From contig NZ_AUGR01000001.1 of NCBI RefSeq assembly GCF_000422765.1, forward strand, positions 1 to 64,000: a stretch of DNA of 64,000 nucleotides, given 5' to 3'. The notes below the pieces were generated by a model. It had not been told where the DNA came from, made no database searches, and worked only from the letters and a program-made list of their open reading frames with translations. This DNA is from Neptunomonas japonica DSM 18939 (GTDB taxonomy: Bacteria > Pseudomonadota > Gammaproteobacteria > Pseudomonadales > Balneatricaceae). Positions 27,229 through 35,546 of this stretch are shown here, one piece after another. Numbering within the stretch: position 1 is the stretch's first letter; each line of letters starts with the position of its first letter. The translations under genes were made by a program, and so were the position numbers.

Positions 27229-27886
27229 TGTGTTAGATACACTTCCTTTCGTTGAAGGTTTGAATCCTATTGAGTATCAGCGGCTTAGTAACGCTCAGAA
27301 AATCTCAATGGAGGAAGGTGCTGTTCTGTTACGCCAAGGGGATACATGTCAAGGCTTTATAATTCTCATTGAAGGGTGTATTCGTGTTTTTGGTCGCTCT
27401 GTTCAAGGCCGAGAGTTAGAAATGTACCGTATTGAAAAAATGGGGACCTGCGTATTAACCACGTCATGTTTACTGGCGGGTAATGCCTATCCTGCAGAGG
27501 CTGTAGTAGAGAACGATGCGCGAATTTTATTAATTAAGGACGAAGATTTTTCGTTTTTGATGTCGGAATCGACCGCTTTTAGACGCTTTGTGTTTGAATC
27601 GTATTCTGAGCGTCTTAGCGGTTTGTTGATGCTGGTTCAGTCAATCGCATTTGAACGGATTGAAACTCGTTTGGCTCGCTACCTCTTAAAAGCAAGCCAA
27701 AAAAGTTTTGTTTTATCTATTTCCCACCAAGATATAGCCGATACATTAGGTACGGCAAGAGAAGTTATCAGCCGACACTTAAAAATAATGGAGCAGCAGC
27801 ATTGGCTAGCGTTATCGCGAGGGCAAATAATAATATTAGAACCTTCGTTAATGGATAGTTTTTTGAAGGAGCAGCGCTTGATGTGA
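27221..27886 (+). CDS. Crp/Fnr family transcriptional regulator
   Basis: 221 residues. N-terminal cyclic-nucleotide-binding-type beta barrel (LRQGDTCQGFIILIEGCIRV), dimer helix, and C-terminal helix-turn-helix with recognition helix TAREVISRHLK. It lacks the N-terminal cysteine cluster of FNR, so it is not an iron-sulfur oxygen sensor of that kind; its ligand is unknown. The Glu and Ser-Arg in the recognition helix are compatible with FNR- or CRP-like half sites. ATG 27221 chosen (GTG 27197 possible). A DUF2892 gene follows, and a Crp-like palindrome lies between. Confidence 0.88.
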   Translation: MTDVLDTLPFVEGLNPIEYQRLSNAQKISMEEGAVLLRQGDTCQGFIILIEGCIRVFGRSVQGRELEMYRIEKMGTCVLTTSCLLAGNAYPAEAVVENDARILLIKDEDFSFLMSESTAFRRFVFESYSERLSGLLMLVQSIAFERIETRLARYLLKASQKSFVLSISHQDIADTLGTAREVISRHLKIMEQQHWLALSRGQIIILEPSLMDSFLKEQRLM

Positions 27887-27897
27887 CTTTTGTCACT
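27882..27897 (+). promoter_or_regulatory. Crp-like palindrome between regulator and DUF2892 gene
   Basis: TGTGA-CTTTTG-TCACT overlaps the regulator stop codon. It matches the CRP pattern TGTGA-N6-TCACA at all but the last base. A -10-like AATAAT at 27919-27924 puts the palindrome near -41.5. It may be the site through which the upstream regulator controls the DUF2892 gene. Confidence 0.42.
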
Positions 27898-27961
27898 GTG
27901 ATTAGCATCAGTTAGATGAATAATTCAGTCGAATTGAATTAATGCTGATGGAGATGCAATT

Positions 27962-28156
27962 ATGGAAAAAAATATAGGATCGGTAGATAAAGCTTTACGA
28001 GTTCTGGTTGGCTTAGTTTTAATAGCGCTAGTGTTTGTAGGTCCGCAAACTGCTTGGGGTTGGATTGGTGTTCCGTTTATTCTTATAGCATTGTTTGGCT
28101 GGTGTCCGATTTATAAAGTCATTGGTTTTAGCTCTTGTAAATCTTGCAGCAAGTAA
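27962..28156 (+). CDS. DUF2892 (YgaP-like) membrane protein
   Basis: 64 residues. MEKNIGSVDKALRVLVG is the typical DUF2892 start, followed by two hydrophobic segments and GWCPIYKVIGFSSCKSC, with three cysteines at the C-terminus. The family matches the membrane part of YgaP and is often found with sulfur-transfer or stress genes. The function is unknown. It follows the Crp-type regulator by 75 bp. Confidence 0.88.
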   Translation: MEKNIGSVDKALRVLVGLVLIALVFVGPQTAWGWIGVPFILIALFGWCPIYKVIGFSSCKSCSK

Positions 28157-28169
28157 GGTTGACCCATGT

Positions 28170-28216
28170 CCAATAGGCAGGTAGCCCAAGTACTCCGTTG
28201 CTTTCCTGTCTATTGG
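28170..28216 (+). terminator. Long-stem hairpin after the DUF2892 gene
   Basis: CCAATAGGCAGG pairs with CCTGTCTATTGG (one G-T pair) around a 23-base loop, followed by only TTTA. Probable weak terminator or stabiliser. Confidence 0.4.
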
Positions 28217-28412
28217 TTTAGCTATTAACCCATGGTTCATGCTCAATGAGTCATATTAGTTTGCAGTAAAGTCCTGACAATATTCATGTTAATGCTCTGA
28301 TTTATTGTCTTGTTTTAGCAACGTTTTGATACAATGCTGTAGTATTTACTATTTGTTTCTAATAATACTGCGTTCGTTATATTTAGCGGCTAAACTCAAG
28401 AGGGTAAAAATA

Positions 28413-28691
28413 ATGTTATATGCCCAAAATCGCTCAATTTTAAAGCGACTGGTGGGGTTGGTGGTGTTATTAATGGTATTTGCTAACTTAGCAAAGGCTG
28501 CACCAAGTTCAGAAGTTCTCGTCTTGAGTGATGCTGTTGAAATAGCTAAAAAGGCATATGGCGGTAAAGTGGTAAAAGCAGACAAGGTCACGTTAGAATC
28601 TGGCGTGGCATATCGTATCCGTTTGGTTAACAATGGACATGTAAAAGAGGTGCTGGTTGATGCAGCCAGTGGCGTTCTGTTACACCCGTAA
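28413..28691 (+). CDS. Secreted PepSY-domain protein
   Basis: 92 residues. N-terminal signal sequence (cleavage near ANLAKA) and one PepSY domain (AVEIAKKAYGGKVVKA ... KEVLVDAASGVLL). PepSY proteins are periplasmic modulators, often encoded with two-component systems. AGAGGG precedes ATG 28413; the longer frame has no such site. It lies 15 bp upstream of the response regulator, so it probably belongs to that operon and may modulate the kinase. Confidence 0.8.
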   Translation: MLYAQNRSILKRLVGLVVLLMVFANLAKAAPSSEVLVLSDAVEIAKKAYGGKVVKADKVTLESGVAYRIRLVNNGHVKEVLVDAASGVLLHP

Positions 28692-28706
28692 AATCAGGAG
28701 CATTAA

Positions 28707-29384
28707 ATGAAACTGTTGGTGGTAGAAGATGATGCAGATTTGCGTCGTCAGCTTGTCAGTGGGTTGGAATCTAACGGATATACAGTAGAAGAAACGGCCG
28801 ATGGTCAAGAAGCCCTCTATTTGGGATCTGAGTTTTCTTATGACCTTGCTATCGTTGATTTGGGGCTACCTTCATTGTCTGGAGTTGAGCTGATAAAGCA
28901 ATGGCGAGCGCAGGAACGTAATTTCCCTATTCTTATCCTGACAGCGCGTAGTGATTGGCAAGACAAAGTTGAAGGTTTGGAAGCGGGTGCAGATGACTTC
29001 CTCGTGAAGCCATTCCATATGGAAGAGTTATTGGCTCGTTTGAATGCACTGCTGCGAAGAGCCGCAGGCCATGCCAAACCCGTGTTGGAGTTTGGCAGTT
29101 TAAGTTTGGATACTGTGGGCCGCGTTGTGTCGTGCGACTCCAAGCCAATTAAGTTGACCAGTTATGAGTATCGAACGCTGGAATACTTAATGCTGAATGC
29201 AGGTAAAACGGTCTCGAAATCTGAATTAACAGAGCATCTTTACCATCAGGATTTTGACAGGGATAGTAATGTACTTGAAGTATTTATCAGACGTTTACGC
29301 CAAAAACTCGATCCTGAGCAAAAACTCCAGCCTATTACGACAGTACGTGGCCTTGGATACAGGTTTGATCTTCCATCCTCTTAA
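28707..29384 (+). CDS. OmpR/PhoP-type response regulator
   Basis: 225 residues. Receiver domain with acidic pair EDD, phospho-acceptor Asp in IVDLGLPS, and Lys in LVKPFHMEE. The C-terminal winged helix (SYEYRTLEYLM ... VEVFIRRLRQKL-like region, ending TVRGLGYRF) binds DNA. The arrangement with the downstream PhoQ-like kinase suggests a PhoP/QseB-type regulator. Confidence 0.92.
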   Translation: MKLLVVEDDADLRRQLVSGLESNGYTVEETADGQEALYLGSEFSYDLAIVDLGLPSLSGVELIKQWRAQERNFPILILTARSDWQDKVEGLEAGADDFLVKPFHMEELLARLNALLRRAAGHAKPVLEFGSLSLDTVGRVVSCDSKPIKLTSYEYRTLEYLMLNAGKTVSKSELTEHLYHQDFDRDSNVLEVFIRRLRQKLDPEQKLQPITTVRGLGYRFDLPSS

Positions 29385-29390
29385 TACTCA

Positions 29391-30752
29391 ATGTTGAAAC
29401 TCAGCGCTGGCCTAGCTTCTCGTTCATTAAAAGCGCGATTGTTAATCGCGTCTTTTATTCTGTTACCTGTGATTATTGGGGTCGCAGGATACGCACTACA
29501 GAACTCTTTTGCCTATAGCTTGCAGGCTTCTTTAGAAAAACGTTTACGCTTACAAGTTTACTTGATGATAGGTTCTGCAGAGATGCAGGATGGGAAGTTG
29601 GTCATTGGTGAAGGGCAGCAACTACGTTTGGGTAGCGATACCTACGGATATATCCATACACACCTTGGTCTGCTTCAATGGAAATCGACTAATACCGATG
29701 AGCTGAGTGCAAAAGTAAAAGGCTCTATTGTCGCTTCCAGAATACGTATTGGCGAAACCCGCTTTCTATACTTTAAAGAAGAAAACCTGTACCTCTATCA
29801 GTATCCTCTTCAATGGGATGACGGTGTTATGGCTAGGCGCTATCTGTTTTCTATTGTGGAAAGCGGATCCGCAGTAACAGCAGAGCTAAACGCATACCGA
29901 ACCCAGTTATGGGGGTGGTTGTTTGCTGTCACTGTGCTCGCTTTGATGTTGCAGACGTTGATTACTCGGTGGGGGTTGAAGCCGTTAGGCGCGTTAGTTG
30001 ATGACCTGCATAATATTGAACGCGGCTACTCTACGCGTTTAGAGGGGTACTACCCTGAAGAAGTACAGGGTGTGACCGATAGCCTAAATCATTTGTTACA
30101 TAGTGAGCGTAATCAGCGAGAGCGCTACCGGAATACGCTTGGTGATTTGGCCCATAGCTTGAAAACCCCTCTGGCCGTTATTCGAGGTGCTGGAAACGAA
30201 CAGTTGCTCTACGAAGGGTATCGCAATGTCGTGGATGAGCAGGTCAGGCGTATGGATCAAATTGTGCAGTATCAGTTGGCGCGTGCTGTTAGAAGCCAGG
30301 CAAATACCATTGCTCATGCGACGCCGCTTGCTCCCATTATTAAGCGAATCTCTTCGGCCCTTAGTAAAGTCTATCGCGAGAAAAATGTTGATGTTAGTTT
30401 ACTGCTTGATGAAACCGCATTATTTGGAGCAGATGAGCGAGACATGATGGAGCTTTTAGGCAATATGCTTGAAAATGCTTTCAAGTATGGCCTCTCAGCC
30501 GTTCGGATCTCGTTGATAAAAGAGCCAGAGTGGGTACAGTTAAGCATTGAAGATGATGGGCCTGGTGTATCCCCAGATATGCGACATGTTATTTTACAGC
30601 GAGGCGCTAGAGTCGATACCTCTGCGGCACCCGGTCAGGGTATTGGTTTGACCGTCGCTGTTGATATTCTTAGTAGCTACGACGGTCAATTAGAGGTAGG
30701 AGAATCGTCTTTAGGTGGTGCGCGATTTAAGATTATTTTACCTACGGGTTAA
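29391..30752 (+). CDS. PhoQ-like sensor histidine kinase
   Basis: 453 residues. Two transmembrane segments (about 14-36 and 164-186) enclose a periplasmic sensor of about 130 residues. A HAMP-like linker follows, then the H-box GDLAHSLKTPLAVIRG (typical of PhoQ-type kinases), N-box LLGNMLENAFKYG, and G-boxes DDGPGVS and GQGIGLTVA. It starts six bases after the response regulator. The signal is unknown; Mg2+ or cationic peptides would be by analogy only. Confidence 0.9.
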   Translation: MLKLSAGLASRSLKARLLIASFILLPVIIGVAGYALQNSFAYSLQASLEKRLRLQVYLMIGSAEMQDGKLVIGEGQQLRLGSDTYGYIHTHLGLLQWKSTNTDELSAKVKGSIVASRIRIGETRFLYFKEENLYLYQYPLQWDDGVMARRYLFSIVESGSAVTAELNAYRTQLWGWLFAVTVLALMLQTLITRWGLKPLGALVDDLHNIERGYSTRLEGYYPEEVQGVTDSLNHLLHSERNQRERYRNTLGDLAHSLKTPLAVIRGAGNEQLLYEGYRNVVDEQVRRMDQIVQYQLARAVRSQANTIAHATPLAPIIKRISSALSKVYREKNVDVSLLLDETALFGADERDMMELLGNMLENAFKYGLSAVRISLIKEPEWVQLSIEDDGPGVSPDMRHVILQRGARVDTSAAPGQGIGLTVAVDILSSYDGQLEVGESSLGGARFKIILPTG

Positions 30753-32090
30753 TCACAGTATTTTACTAAATACTTTTGAGTTTCTTTGAAAGTTATAGCG
30801 CTCTTGTTTTTTCCCGGGCAGTGTTGCCATTTGTATCTCAGCAAACCCTTGCTCGATAAACCAGTGAGCGGTTCTTGTGGTCAGCACGAATAAGGTCTCT
30901 ATTTGATGCGAACGTGCTTGATCTTCGATCGCTTTCAATAGCATCTGTGCTCGATCTCCTCCTTGATAAGCTTTAGCGATAGCGACACACGCAAGCTCTC
31001 CCATTTTCTCTTTTGGAAACAAATAAAGTGCAGCACAGCCGATAATAGCGCCATCCCGCTCAACAACAAAAAATTGGCCTACCTCAGCTTCTAGTAAGTC
31101 TCTTGAGCGGCGAACGAGTACACCTGCTTCTTCTAGAGGTTTTATGAGCTCGATAATGCCACCCACATCTTCGATGTTAGCTACCCTTACTTGTTCGTAT
31201 GATTCTTGAATAATCATAGTGCCTGCACCATCTCGAGTGTAGAGCTCAGAGAGTAATGCACCATCGTCTTTGTAACTGATTAAGTGGCAGCGAGGTACGC
31301 CGCCAGTACAGGCCTCTGTTGCCATTTGTAGTGATTTTGACAACTCAGTATGGGCTGTTTCAGGGTTGTCGAGCTGTGAGTGGTATTGATGCAAAAAGCG
31401 CTCAGCGGTTCTTGCCAGTAGCTCACTACGCAATACCCCGCGGCTATCAATAATGCCTTTCTCAGCGCCAAATAAGATCAGTTTGTCTGCTTTCAATGCA
31501 ATCGCTGTTTGCGAGGCGACTTCTTCGACCGGCAGGTTAAATATTTCTCCTGTAGGCGAATAACCTAGATTGGATAACAGGACAATATTGCCTTGATCTA
31601 GTTGCCCACGTATTCCTTTGTGATCAATGCGACGGACTTCGCCAGTATGGCACAGGTCTACGCCTTCATAGATTCCAATGGGCCTGCCGGTAATAAAGTT
31701 TCCTGAGCATACGCGTATTTCGGCACCGTGCATGGGAGTGTTTACTAAGCCCATTGATAGCTTTGCTTCTACCATGCTCCTGAGTACGCCGATCTCCTCA
31801 ATGACGCACTGAAGTGCAGCGCTATCAGTGACGCGCAGGTCGTGATGTAAGCGAGTACTTAAGCCGTTGGCATTGAGTCGCTCTTCAATTTGCGGGCGTG
31901 CGCCATGGATTAATACCAAGCGGATTCCCAAACTGTTCATCAGGGCAATATCATGAATAATATTGTTAAAATTGTTATCAGTAATTGCTTCGCCACCTAG
32001 CATCAGAACAAAGGTTTTTCCTCTGTGTGCATTGATGTAAGGCGCTGATTGGCGAAACCAATTGACGTAATGAATGCTCTCGTCAGCCAC
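30753..32090 (-). CDS. argA: N-acetylglutamate synthase ArgA
   Basis: 445 residues. Amino-acid-kinase domain (LMLGGEAITD, LIHGARPQIEE, about 20-290) followed by a GNAT acetyltransferase domain (VAIAKAYQGGDRAQMLL near 380). It acetylates glutamate, the first step of arginine synthesis. I prefer GTG 32090, with AGGA upstream and a start close to that of the Pseudomonas protein. ATG 32111 adds seven residues, lacks a ribosome site and overlaps argE by 29 bp. Either way it overlaps or abuts argE and is translated from the same message. Confidence 0.95.
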   Translation of the reverse strand: MADESIHYVNWFRQSAPYINAHRGKTFVLMLGGEAITDNNFNNIIHDIALMNSLGIRLVLIHGARPQIEERLNANGLSTRLHHDLRVTDSAALQCVIEEIGVLRSMVEAKLSMGLVNTPMHGAEIRVCSGNFITGRPIGIYEGVDLCHTGEVRRIDHKGIRGQLDQGNIVLLSNLGYSPTGEIFNLPVEEVASQTAIALKADKLILFGAEKGIIDSRGVLRSELLARTAERFLHQYHSQLDNPETAHTELSKSLQMATEACTGGVPRCHLISYKDDGALLSELYTRDGAGTMIIQESYEQVRVANIEDVGGIIELIKPLEEAGVLVRRSRDLLEAEVGQFFVVERDGAIIGCAALYLFPKEKMGELACVAIAKAYQGGDRAQMLLKAIEDQARSHQIETLFVLTTRTAHWFIEQGFAEIQMATLPGKKQERYNFQRNSKVFSKIL

Positions 32091-33261
32091 CTTGGTGTTC
32101 CTCGTGGGCATCTACACAGTAGCGTTGAATCATCTTGGAAAGAATATCAACAGTGGGGTTAATTTGCTCTAGTGCTAGGAATTCATCTGGTTGATGAGCT
32201 TGCTTAATACTGCCTGGGCCCATGATGATAGTTTCCATTCCCAGTTCTTGCAGGAATGGCGCTTCTGTGCCAAAGGCGACAGCTTGTGCTGTATGTCCCG
32301 TGAATTGCTCAGCCATTTGCACCAGTGACGCGTTTTGCTTTGTTTCAAATGAAGGTATCCCTGAAAAGAGTGGTTGGCAGTCTATTGTGACGCCAAACTT
32401 ATCCTCAAGAGGACTTACTCGTTTGCTGATGTCTTCTCGTACAAGTGATAAGTCCATGCCTGGCAGAGGGCGGACATCATATTCCAGCTCGCACTGACCG
32501 CAGATGCGGTTGGGGTTATCTCCTCCATGAATACAACCCAGATTTAAGGTAGGGACACTCACACTGAAAGCGCTGTTTGTATAGTTTTGTTGAAGGTGTG
32601 TTCGGTACTTAACTAATTCTGATAGCACAGAATGCATTGCATCTAGTGCATTTGCGCCTAAAGAGGGGTCAGATGAGTGCCCAGAGTTTCCTGTAATTCG
32701 TATGCTTTCCATCATCATTCCTTTATGCATTCTGATGGGGCTCATCTCTGTTGGTTCTCCGATGATGGCGTAGCGAGCCTTTGGCTTACCTGCATCTACT
32801 AACGCTTGAGCACCGGACATTGAACTCTCTTCATCGGCTGTTGCTAGGATAATAAGTGGTGCAGCTAATGGTGTTTCAATAAATTGACGGGCGGCTTCTA
32901 TGGCAATGGGAAAAAAACCTTTCATATCGCAGGTGCCTAAGCCGTAAAGTCTGTTATCTCGTTCAGTGAGTGCGAAAGGGCTGCTCTGCCAGAGCTCTTC
33001 ATTGCAAGGAACCGTGTCTGTATGACCCGAAAGCACTAAGCCTCCTGGGCCTTGTCCTAGTGTGGCGATCAAGTTAGCTTTTCCGGGATTTTCGGGGACT
33101 GGCATTATTTCGGTTTTAAAACCGAGGTTATCAAGCCATTCTGCCAATAAAGTAATGACAGAGAGGTTGCTCATATCGCGGCCAGGTGTTGTTGAACTGA
33201 TAGACGGTGTCGCTATTAGCTGGCCTAGCATTTGTAAAAGGTTGGGAGTTTGTTGAGACAT
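32083..33261 (-). CDS. argE: Acetylornithine deacetylase ArgE
   Basis: 392 residues of the M20 family. Metal-binding LSGHTDTVP, CDMKGF and catalytic ADEES are present. It removes acetate from N-acetylornithine (linear arginine pathway). It lies upstream of argA. The start codon sits only two bases beyond the T tract of the PiT terminator, so the message must begin within or before that hairpin. Confidence 0.93.
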   Translation of the reverse strand: MSQQTPNLLQMLGQLIATPSISSTTPGRDMSNLSVITLLAEWLDNLGFKTEIMPVPENPGKANLIATLGQGPGGLVLSGHTDTVPCNEELWQSSPFALTERDNRLYGLGTCDMKGFFPIAIEAARQFIETPLAAPLIILATADEESSMSGAQALVDAGKPKARYAIIGEPTEMSPIRMHKGMMMESIRITGNSGHSSDPSLGANALDAMHSVLSELVKYRTHLQQNYTNSAFSVSVPTLNLGCIHGGDNPNRICGQCELEYDVRPLPGMDLSLVREDISKRVSPLEDKFGVTIDCQPLFSGIPSFETKQNASLVQMAEQFTGHTAQAVAFGTEAPFLQELGMETIIMGPGSIKQAHQPDEFLALEQINPTVDILSKMIQRYCVDAHEEHQGG

Positions 33262-33262
33262 G

Positions 33263-33308
33263 AAAAAAGCCTACACATGTTTTTAAGCTATTGTGCAGGC
33301 TTTTTTTT
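33263..33308 (-). terminator. Terminator of the PiT operon within the argE leader
   Basis: On the minus strand GCCTGCAC pairs with GTGTAGGC (one mismatch, 16-base loop), with A and T tracts on the two sides. It follows the pit stop codon by 38 bp and ends almost at the argE ATG. Confidence 0.7.
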
Positions 33309-33346
33309 AGAAGGTCGAGTGCAACTGATGCTGAGAATATATCAGA

Positions 33347-34612
33347 TTAGACAAACATACCTTTAAACATAAAGAAGAACATTATTGCTAGCAGGGCGCC
33401 TGCGGGAAGAGTGATAACCCACGAGACGAAAATTGTACCTACTACACGTAAGTTCAAAGCAGCTAAGCCGCGTGCTAGACCGACACCTAAAACTGCTCCG
33501 ACTAGTGTATGGGTTGTCGAAATAGGTAGGCCAGTACCTGATGCAACTACGACTGTTGTCGCCGCAGCTAAGGTAGCGGCAAATCCGCGACTCGGTGTTA
33601 GCTCTGTAATGTTATTACCAACAGTGGCGATCACCTTGTGGCCATACATGATGAGTCCAGCAACGATACCTCCGCCTCCTAACAGCAAAATCCATACTGG
33701 CATCGCGGTTTTTTGTGCAACCTCTCCTCCAGAACCTACAACGCCAACAATAGCGGCAAGCGGTCCGACAGCGTTAGCAACATCGTTTGATCCGTGAGCA
33801 AAAGCCATGGCGCAAGCGGTAAACATCATTAACACGGCGAAAACTTTTTCTACGCTAGCAAAGTGATAATCGCGGTCGGCTGCAACATCTACTTTCACTT
33901 TTCGCAACATAACAATACCAATAAACATGGTGAGTATGCCTACGCCAACAGAAATAAGCGCGCTGTTAGTAAAGGATAGATCTAAGCCTACATGCTTTAG
34001 TCCTTTAGTGAAGGTTACCATCGAGATGATAAAGCCAACCATAAAGATATACATAGGAACGTAGCGTTTGGCATTTTTAAAAGGGTCTTCTGTATCCAAA
34101 ATTAGCTTTTGTACGCTTCGAAATAGGAAGAACGCAAAGAAGCCTGCCGTAAGGGGGGATACCACCCAGCTGGCAACAATTTTGGAAACTTTAGCCCAGT
34201 TAACAGCATCAACAGAGATACCGACAGCAGCAAAGCCTACGATCGCGCCCACAATAGAATGGGTTGTTGATACGGGCCAGCCATAATGTGTTGCGATTAA
34301 TAGCCATATACCTGCCGCCAGTAATGCTGAAAGCATACCAAAGACAAGGAGTTCGGGAGTGCCTGAGAGCAACGCAGGGTCAATGATACCTTTTCGAATG
34401 GTTGCTGTTACAGCACCACCGGCTAGGTATGCACCGGCGAATTCGAAAAGGATGGCGATTAAAATAGCTTGCTTTAGCGTGAGTGCTTTAGAGCCGACAG
34501 ATGTGCCCATAGCATTGGCGACATCGTTTGCACCAACACCCCATGCCATAAAGAAACCAAACACGCATGCGAGAATGATGATGATATCGCCGTATTGCGC
34601 AATAATATTCAT
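33347..34612 (-). CDS. PiT-family inorganic phosphate permease
   Basis: 421 residues, about ten hydrophobic segments. The duplicated PiT signatures are clear: GANDVANAMGTSVGS near the N-terminus and GSNDVANAVGPLAA in the second half, each followed by GLPISTTHTLVGA-like motifs. It imports phosphate (possibly as metal-phosphate) with a cation. It lies 22 bp downstream of the DUF47 gene, its usual partner. Confidence 0.95.
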   Translation of the reverse strand: MNIIAQYGDIIIILACVFGFFMAWGVGANDVANAMGTSVGSKALTLKQAILIAILFEFAGAYLAGGAVTATIRKGIIDPALLSGTPELLVFGMLSALLAAGIWLLIATHYGWPVSTTHSIVGAIVGFAAVGISVDAVNWAKVSKIVASWVVSPLTAGFFAFFLFRSVQKLILDTEDPFKNAKRYVPMYIFMVGFIISMVTFTKGLKHVGLDLSFTNSALISVGVGILTMFIGIVMLRKVKVDVAADRDYHFASVEKVFAVLMMFTACAMAFAHGSNDVANAVGPLAAIVGVVGSGGEVAQKTAMPVWILLLGGGGIVAGLIMYGHKVIATVGNNITELTPSRGFAATLAAATTVVVASGTGLPISTTHTLVGAVLGVGLARGLAALNLRVVGTIFVSWVITLPAGALLAIMFFFMFKGMFV

Positions 34613-34634
34613 ATCTATGCCTATATGCTAAAAA

Positions 34635-35315
34635 TTAACGAGCAAGAAGAAGCTGCAAGCGGCTTCCTACCTGTTGCGCGCGATCTGCAAGATCTCCAAT
34701 CCATCGAATTACCTTGTATAAAAACATAGCATCGATAGGGTGGAGCTGTTTTTCGATAACAAATAGCTGAGAGCGAATTTCACGCTCAAATCCATCATTT
34801 ATGTGCTCTAAGTCATCTAGTTCAATGAGCATGCGTTCGACAACTTCGACTTCACGGCCACGGAAGCCTGTACTAACAAGTTCATCGAGTTCATTCAGCG
34901 ATTGAAGGGCTTGCTCAGATGTTGCAAGCGCAGAGCGCACAAAATCAAGCATAAGTTCCTGGATTTCTTCAGGGACTGGCATTTCTCTTCCGAGCATGAT
35001 GCCGCAAATATCTTTAGCCCGATTGGCTATCTTGTCCTGCATTCGTAGCAGCTCAAGCAAATCGGTACGCGGAACCGGAAGAAAAATGTTGTTAGGCAGG
35101 TGTTGGCGAACATCCTTTTTCATAGCATCAGCTTCGCCTTCAAGTACAGCAATAGTGTGCTGTATCTTTCTGGCTTCTTCCCAATCGTCCGCTATCACTG
35201 CTTCGAAAAAAGGAAGTAACTGAACAGCACAAGCTTGTGCTTTTGCAATGTGTTCTTGCATCGGTTTGAACGGTGAACGAGCAAACATTTGCAGTATTGG
35301 GTTATTGGTGATCAT
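34635..35315 (-). CDS. DUF47/TIGR00153 PhoU-like protein
   Basis: 226 residues, all helical and soluble. The family (Pit accessory or PhoU-like) is recognised by MFARSPFKPMQEH at the start and by paired acidic/hydrophobic helices such as EGEADAMKKDV and LEHINDGFE. It is thought to bind metal and regulate the adjacent PiT permease. GAGGT precedes the ATG. First gene of the two-gene operon. Confidence 0.9.
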   Translation of the reverse strand: MITNNPILQMFARSPFKPMQEHIAKAQACAVQLLPFFEAVIADDWEEARKIQHTIAVLEGEADAMKKDVRQHLPNNIFLPVPRTDLLELLRMQDKIANRAKDICGIMLGREMPVPEEIQELMLDFVRSALATSEQALQSLNELDELVSTGFRGREVEVVERMLIELDDLEHINDGFEREIRSQLFVIEKQLHPIDAMFLYKVIRWIGDLADRAQQVGSRLQLLLAR

Positions 35316-35360
35316 GACCTCACCTGTATAGGATTTAGTTCGCGCGAAGTATACGAGGAG

Positions 35361-35389
35361 ATGTCATTAATTTGTAGTAATAATGACAT
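35361..35389 (-). promoter_or_regulatory. Inverted repeat upstream of the phosphate permease operon
   Basis: ATGTCATTA and TAATGACAT pair perfectly across an 11-bp spacer, about 46-74 bp before the DUF47 start. TGTCA is the core of PhoB half sites, but those normally occur as direct repeats. It is a candidate operator of unknown regulator. Confidence 0.38.
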
Positions 35390-35488
35390 AAAAACTTAAA
35401 TTTAAATGGAAGCGTATCACTGATGAGTGTCGAACAAATGTTTGAACTGCATTAGGGCTGCCAGAATCTGGGGTTTAGTGTATCTTTT

Positions 35489-35517
35489 TTGACATTAACG
35501 ATGGCTTTCGAATTAAT
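35489..35517 (+). promoter_or_regulatory. Candidate sigma-70 promoter of ygiF-glnE
   Basis: A perfect TTGACA (35489-35494), a 17-bp spacer and ATTAAT (35512-35517) lie 30 bp upstream of the CYTH gene start. Confidence 0.5.
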
Positions 35518-35546
35518 GGCGATTAATACGGATGGAGGAACATTTA

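Noticed and set aside
33411..33797. Long antisense ORFs within pit, ilvD, proC and the pyrC-like gene
   Set aside because: They are reverse-frame shadows of well-supported genes, with no ribosome sites or recognisable products.
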